Origin: CBCXVS01 sp965178525
GTDB taxonomy: Bacteria > Tectomicrobia > Entotheonellia > Entotheonellales > Entotheonellaceae
Assembly (NCBI GenBank): GCA_965178525.1
Contig: CBCXVS010000389.1
Location: 1 to 5,836 of the forward strand
Length of the DNA: 5,836 nt
Direction: 5' to 3'
Program-made: the position numbers and the translations under genes
The notes under the pieces: generated by a model
What the model was told of the DNA's origin: nothing
Databases searched by the model: none
Seen by the model: only the letters and a program-made list of their open reading frames with translations
Part shown: piece by piece, positions 4,880 through 5,836 of the stretch
Position numbering within the stretch: the first letter of the stretch is position 1
How the letters are laid out: every line of letters starts with the position of its first letter

Positions 4880-5236
4880 ATGTGGTGCAGGCATATCAGT
4901 ATGGTTTGTGTGATCATCGCCGCGTGGACTGGTGCCGTCGTGGCCAATGTGAACGATGGCCTCATGGCCTACTGGAGTTTTAACGCCTGTGATTTCCAGG
5001 ATGATAGCGGCAACGGCTTTGATGAGGGAACGGCGCCGGAACGAACGCCGCTATGCGTCCCGGGCGCCCAGGGAAACGCGCTCGCCTTTGATGGCAACCG
5101 CGACAACTTTATCCGCATTCCCGATGTGCCGGTCTCCGATAGGCAACATAGCTATGCCTTGTGGTTCAGACCGGCGGTGGATCTCGACGCGACCTCGCCC
5201 CCTCAGGACTTGATGCTGACGATGGGCAATATATGA
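4880..5236 (+). pseudogene. Secreted LamG-domain surface protein, N-terminal part, truncated mid-domain
   Basis: From the ATG at 4880 the product has 118 residues. Residues 1-22 form a signal peptide: basic start (MWCRH), hydrophobic core (VCVIIAAW) and a likely cleavage after AVVA. Mature residues DGLMAYWSF, DDSGNGFDEG, NALAFDG and SYALWFRPAVDLD are characteristic of the concanavalin-like LamG/laminin-G-3 domain, which binds carbohydrate or protein ligands at the surface. Such domains need about 150-200 residues; here only about 90 are present before a TGA. The open frame extends to an ATG at 4748, but those 44 residues do not belong to the signal peptide or domain. The RBS before 4880 is weak (AGGAAAG, distant). 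The stop overlaps the next frame (ATGA), which encodes the missing anchor end, so both are probably pieces of one damaged gene. Confidence 0.65.
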
Positions 5237-5836
5237 CCCTGGAAGCGCCCACGCACACCGCATTAGGACACGTGCGTGCCGTGCCGAATCCCTCCCCGGA
5301 TAATGCGCCGGCTCATACGAGCTTCCCCGCCGGCTTCTTCGAATTTATGATTCAGGGCATCACGCCGGGGGATGCCACGATGGTGACATGGCGCTTGCCC
5401 TCTGGCCTCGTGCCCGACACGTATTACACGTTCGGTCCGACTCCGGATAATGCGGCCCCGCACTGGTATGAATTCGTTTTTGGTGGCTCAACGGGCGCCG
5501 AAATTTTAACGGATCACATTATCTTGCACTTTATTGATGGCGAGCGGGGTGACGCGGACCTTACCGTCAATGGGGACATTTTGGACCCCAGTGCCGTGGC
5601 GCTCGCTACGCCTCCGCCCCCACCCTCCTCACCACCCTCGACAGACAGTGGGCTTGGGGGTGGCGGCGGGTGTACCCTGGTTGCCGGATCGCGTGTCGAT
5701 CCAGCGTTGCCTATCGTCCTCGTCAGCCTATTTGGCTATCTAGTACTGCGTACCGCAAATCGTTCACCGATTGAGATCGCTGAGTCCGTTGCATTTACGG
5801 TGCTCAAACCGGTGGCGGACTTCTGCCGACATGTAC
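5233..5836 (+). CDS. Choice-of-anchor U domain and C-terminal anchor, partial (runs off the window)
   Basis: The frame is open to the window end (201 codons from the ATG at 5233; it opens upstream near 5152). Residues 2-120 match the choice-of-anchor U domain: TLEAP, AVPNPSP, GFFEFMIQGITPGD, TYYTFGPTPDNAAPHWYEF, GSTGAEI, LHFIDGERGDADLTVNGDILDP. Then come a Pro/Ser linker (127-137), GGGGGCT (142-148), VDPALP (155-160) and a hydrophobic segment (about 159-172) with R173. This tripartite arrangement is a PEP-CTERM-like sorting signal, most like the JDVT-CTERM type from memory. These domains normally end secreted proteins, so this is very likely the 3' part of the LamG gene, displaced by a -1 frame change at 5212-5236. 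Unusually, the frame continues at least 28 residues past the anchor (SPIEIAES...). The ATG is probably internal rather than a true start. Confidence 0.7.
   Translation, partial: MTLEAPTHTALGHVRAVPNPSPDNAPAHTSFPAGFFEFMIQGITPGDATMVTWRLPSGLVPDTYYTFGPTPDNAAPHWYEFVFGGSTGAEILTDHIILHFIDGERGDADLTVNGDILDPSAVALATPPPPPSSPPSTDSGLGGGGGCTLVAGSRVDPALPIVLVSLFGYLVLRTANRSPIEIAESVAFTVLKPVADFCRHV

Noticed and set aside
1..5836. CRISPR array, tRNA or rRNA genes
   Set aside because: The 14-bp repeats are contiguous without spacers, and no cloverleaf with a T-loop motif or conserved rRNA segment was seen on either strand.

Overview
The window reads as bacterial chromosome from a Gram-negative, probably uncultured lineage. 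Coding regions are moderately GC-rich, Shine-Dalgarno sequences are purine-rich, one gene appears to use UGA as selenocysteine, and a surface protein carries a choice-of-anchor U domain with a sorting-signal-like tail. Two clusters of a 14-bp tandem repeat with the GCTxTCAGC core recall repeats common in large genomes of uncultured groups such as Entotheonella/Tectomicrobia or NC10-like bacteria. That taxonomic hint is recollection only.

Layout. Positions 1-675 are mostly non-coding: a decayed response-regulator fragment (68-199, minus), a possible tiny ORF, a cluster of four GAGACAT/ATGTCTC heptamers on an 11-bp phase (464-514), and a strong 44-nt hairpin (608-651). An HU/IHF-type DNA-binding protein lies on the minus strand (676-996). 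Positions 1013-1747 hold no recognisable gene. A DUF2064/TIGR04282-type glycosyltransferase runs on the plus strand (1748-2428) and converges with an M48 Ste24-type membrane metallopeptidase (2444-3691, minus). Related 14-bp repeats sit at both ends of the peptidase gene. One encodes the last residues of the glycosyltransferase; the other forms the peptidase 5' leader.

Upstream on the minus strand is the highlight: a peroxiredoxin-like gene (3873-4337) interrupted by one in-frame TGA exactly where the peroxidatic cysteine belongs. A stem-loop with bacterial SECIS geometry begins a few nucleotides after it. Ordinary ORF calling would split this gene into two fragments or miss it. I read it as one 154-residue selenoprotein with its own sigma70-like promoter (ATGACA-16-TATAAT).

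The right end holds a 26% GC island (about 4545-4745), then a secreted LamG-domain protein that stops mid-domain. It overlaps, one frame back, a choice-of-anchor U domain with a Pro linker, a GGGGGC motif and a hydrophobic anchor, open to the window edge. This looks like one surface-protein gene damaged by an internal deletion or frameshift.

The genes do not form one pathway. Plausible themes are peroxide defence (selenoperoxiredoxin), membrane protein quality control (M48) and cell-surface display.
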